From assembly GCA_021730855.1 (NCBI GenBank), contig JAKFYM010000412.1:1-5748 (forward strand): 5,748 nt of DNA, read 5' to 3'. The DNA is from Bdellovibrionales bacterium. Lineage in GTDB: Bacteria > Bdellovibrionota > UBA1018 > CAIPTA01. Under the pieces are notes generated by a model. That model was given only the letters and a program-made list of their open reading frames with translations, did not search any database and had not been told where the DNA came from. This document shows positions 5,582 to 5,748 of this stretch, one piece after another (positions within the stretch are counted from its first letter, which is position 1; every line of letters starts with the position of its first letter). Both the position numbers and the translations under genes were made by a program.

Positions 5582-5748
5582 TGGCTTCGCAAATCAAAGA
5601 TGCCTGCACGAATTGCGGTATCTGCGCTCCGCTCTGCCCCACCTCGAGCATCTACCCCGGCCACCAGCGCCACGCCATCGACCGTGACACCTGCACGGAT
5701 TGCCAGCTCTGCATTCCCTCTTGTCCGGTAAATGCCATTCATACGGAT
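5581..5748 (+). CDS. 2x[4Fe-4S] ferredoxin-type protein (3' truncated by window)
   Basis: The 56 visible codons encode two bacterial-type iron-sulfur cluster motifs. The first is C9-T-N-C12-G-I-C15-A-P-L-C19-P and the second is C38-T-D-C41-Q-L-C44-I-P-S-C48-P, both with the CxxCxxCxxxCP spacing of [4Fe-4S] ferredoxins. The spacing of the two motifs and the short N-terminus (MASQIKDA) resemble small YfhL/Fdx-like ferredoxins, but the open end means it could be the N-terminal domain of a larger iron-sulfur enzyme. The ATG at 5581-5583 shares its A with the TAA of the STAS gene (TAATG), indicating translational coupling; AAAGG (5572-5576) lies close upstream. It would act as an electron carrier or redox sensor in the cytoplasm. 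Confidence 0.9.
   Translation, partial: MASQIKDACTNCGICAPLCPTSSIYPGHQRHAIDRDTCTDCQLCIPSCPVNAIHTD

Overview
The window is bacterial chromosome of moderately high GC. It holds seven complete protein genes, one truncated gene at the right end and one doubtful partial frame at the left end. There are no tRNA or rRNA genes, CRISPR arrays or transposases. The gene mix (soluble transhydrogenase, SlyD-like FKBP with a His tail, RarD-type permease, HDOD, CBS and STAS regulators, a 2x[4Fe-4S] ferredoxin) suits a Gram-negative bacterium of proteobacterial or bdellovibrionotal type. The exact taxon cannot be read from the window, so this is a weak inference.

Left part (about 1-3000, minus strand). Three closely packed genes run leftwards as one probable operon: a SlyD-like peptidyl-prolyl isomerase (2512-2991), a RarD-family permease of the EamA superfamily (1642-2502) and a soluble pyridine nucleotide transhydrogenase, sthA (286-1614 or 1641). 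Gaps are 9 nt, then 0-27 nt. Beyond sthA lies about 200 bp of GC-rich sequence with strong strand skew, a 19-bp direct repeat and a possible terminator hairpin. A possible leftward partial frame follows at 1-84.

Middle (3086-3445). A small plus-strand gene encodes a secreted protein with a signal peptide, an extremely lysine-rich core and a Pro/acidic tail. It converges on an HDOD-type gene, and a strong symmetric hairpin (3411-3440) in the 39-nt gap probably terminates both.

Right part (3443-5748). This is the most interesting region. A minus-strand degenerate-HDOD gene diverges from a plus-strand operon encoding a two-CBS protein, a STAS-like protein with a coiled-coil tail, and a [4Fe-4S] ferredoxin that runs off the window. 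The three operon genes overlap by ATGA and TAATG junctions. The two transcription units start from near mirror-image promoters (22-nt arms, 20 of 22 identical) with overlapping -35 boxes. Each -10 sits inside a perfect CTATC-N2-GATAG palindrome, placed so that the predicted transcription start falls on the A of the start codon. The arrangement predicts two leaderless, coordinately controlled transcripts for what may be a small nucleotide- and redox-sensing regulatory module. The module function is inference; the sequence symmetry and gene overlaps are directly visible.
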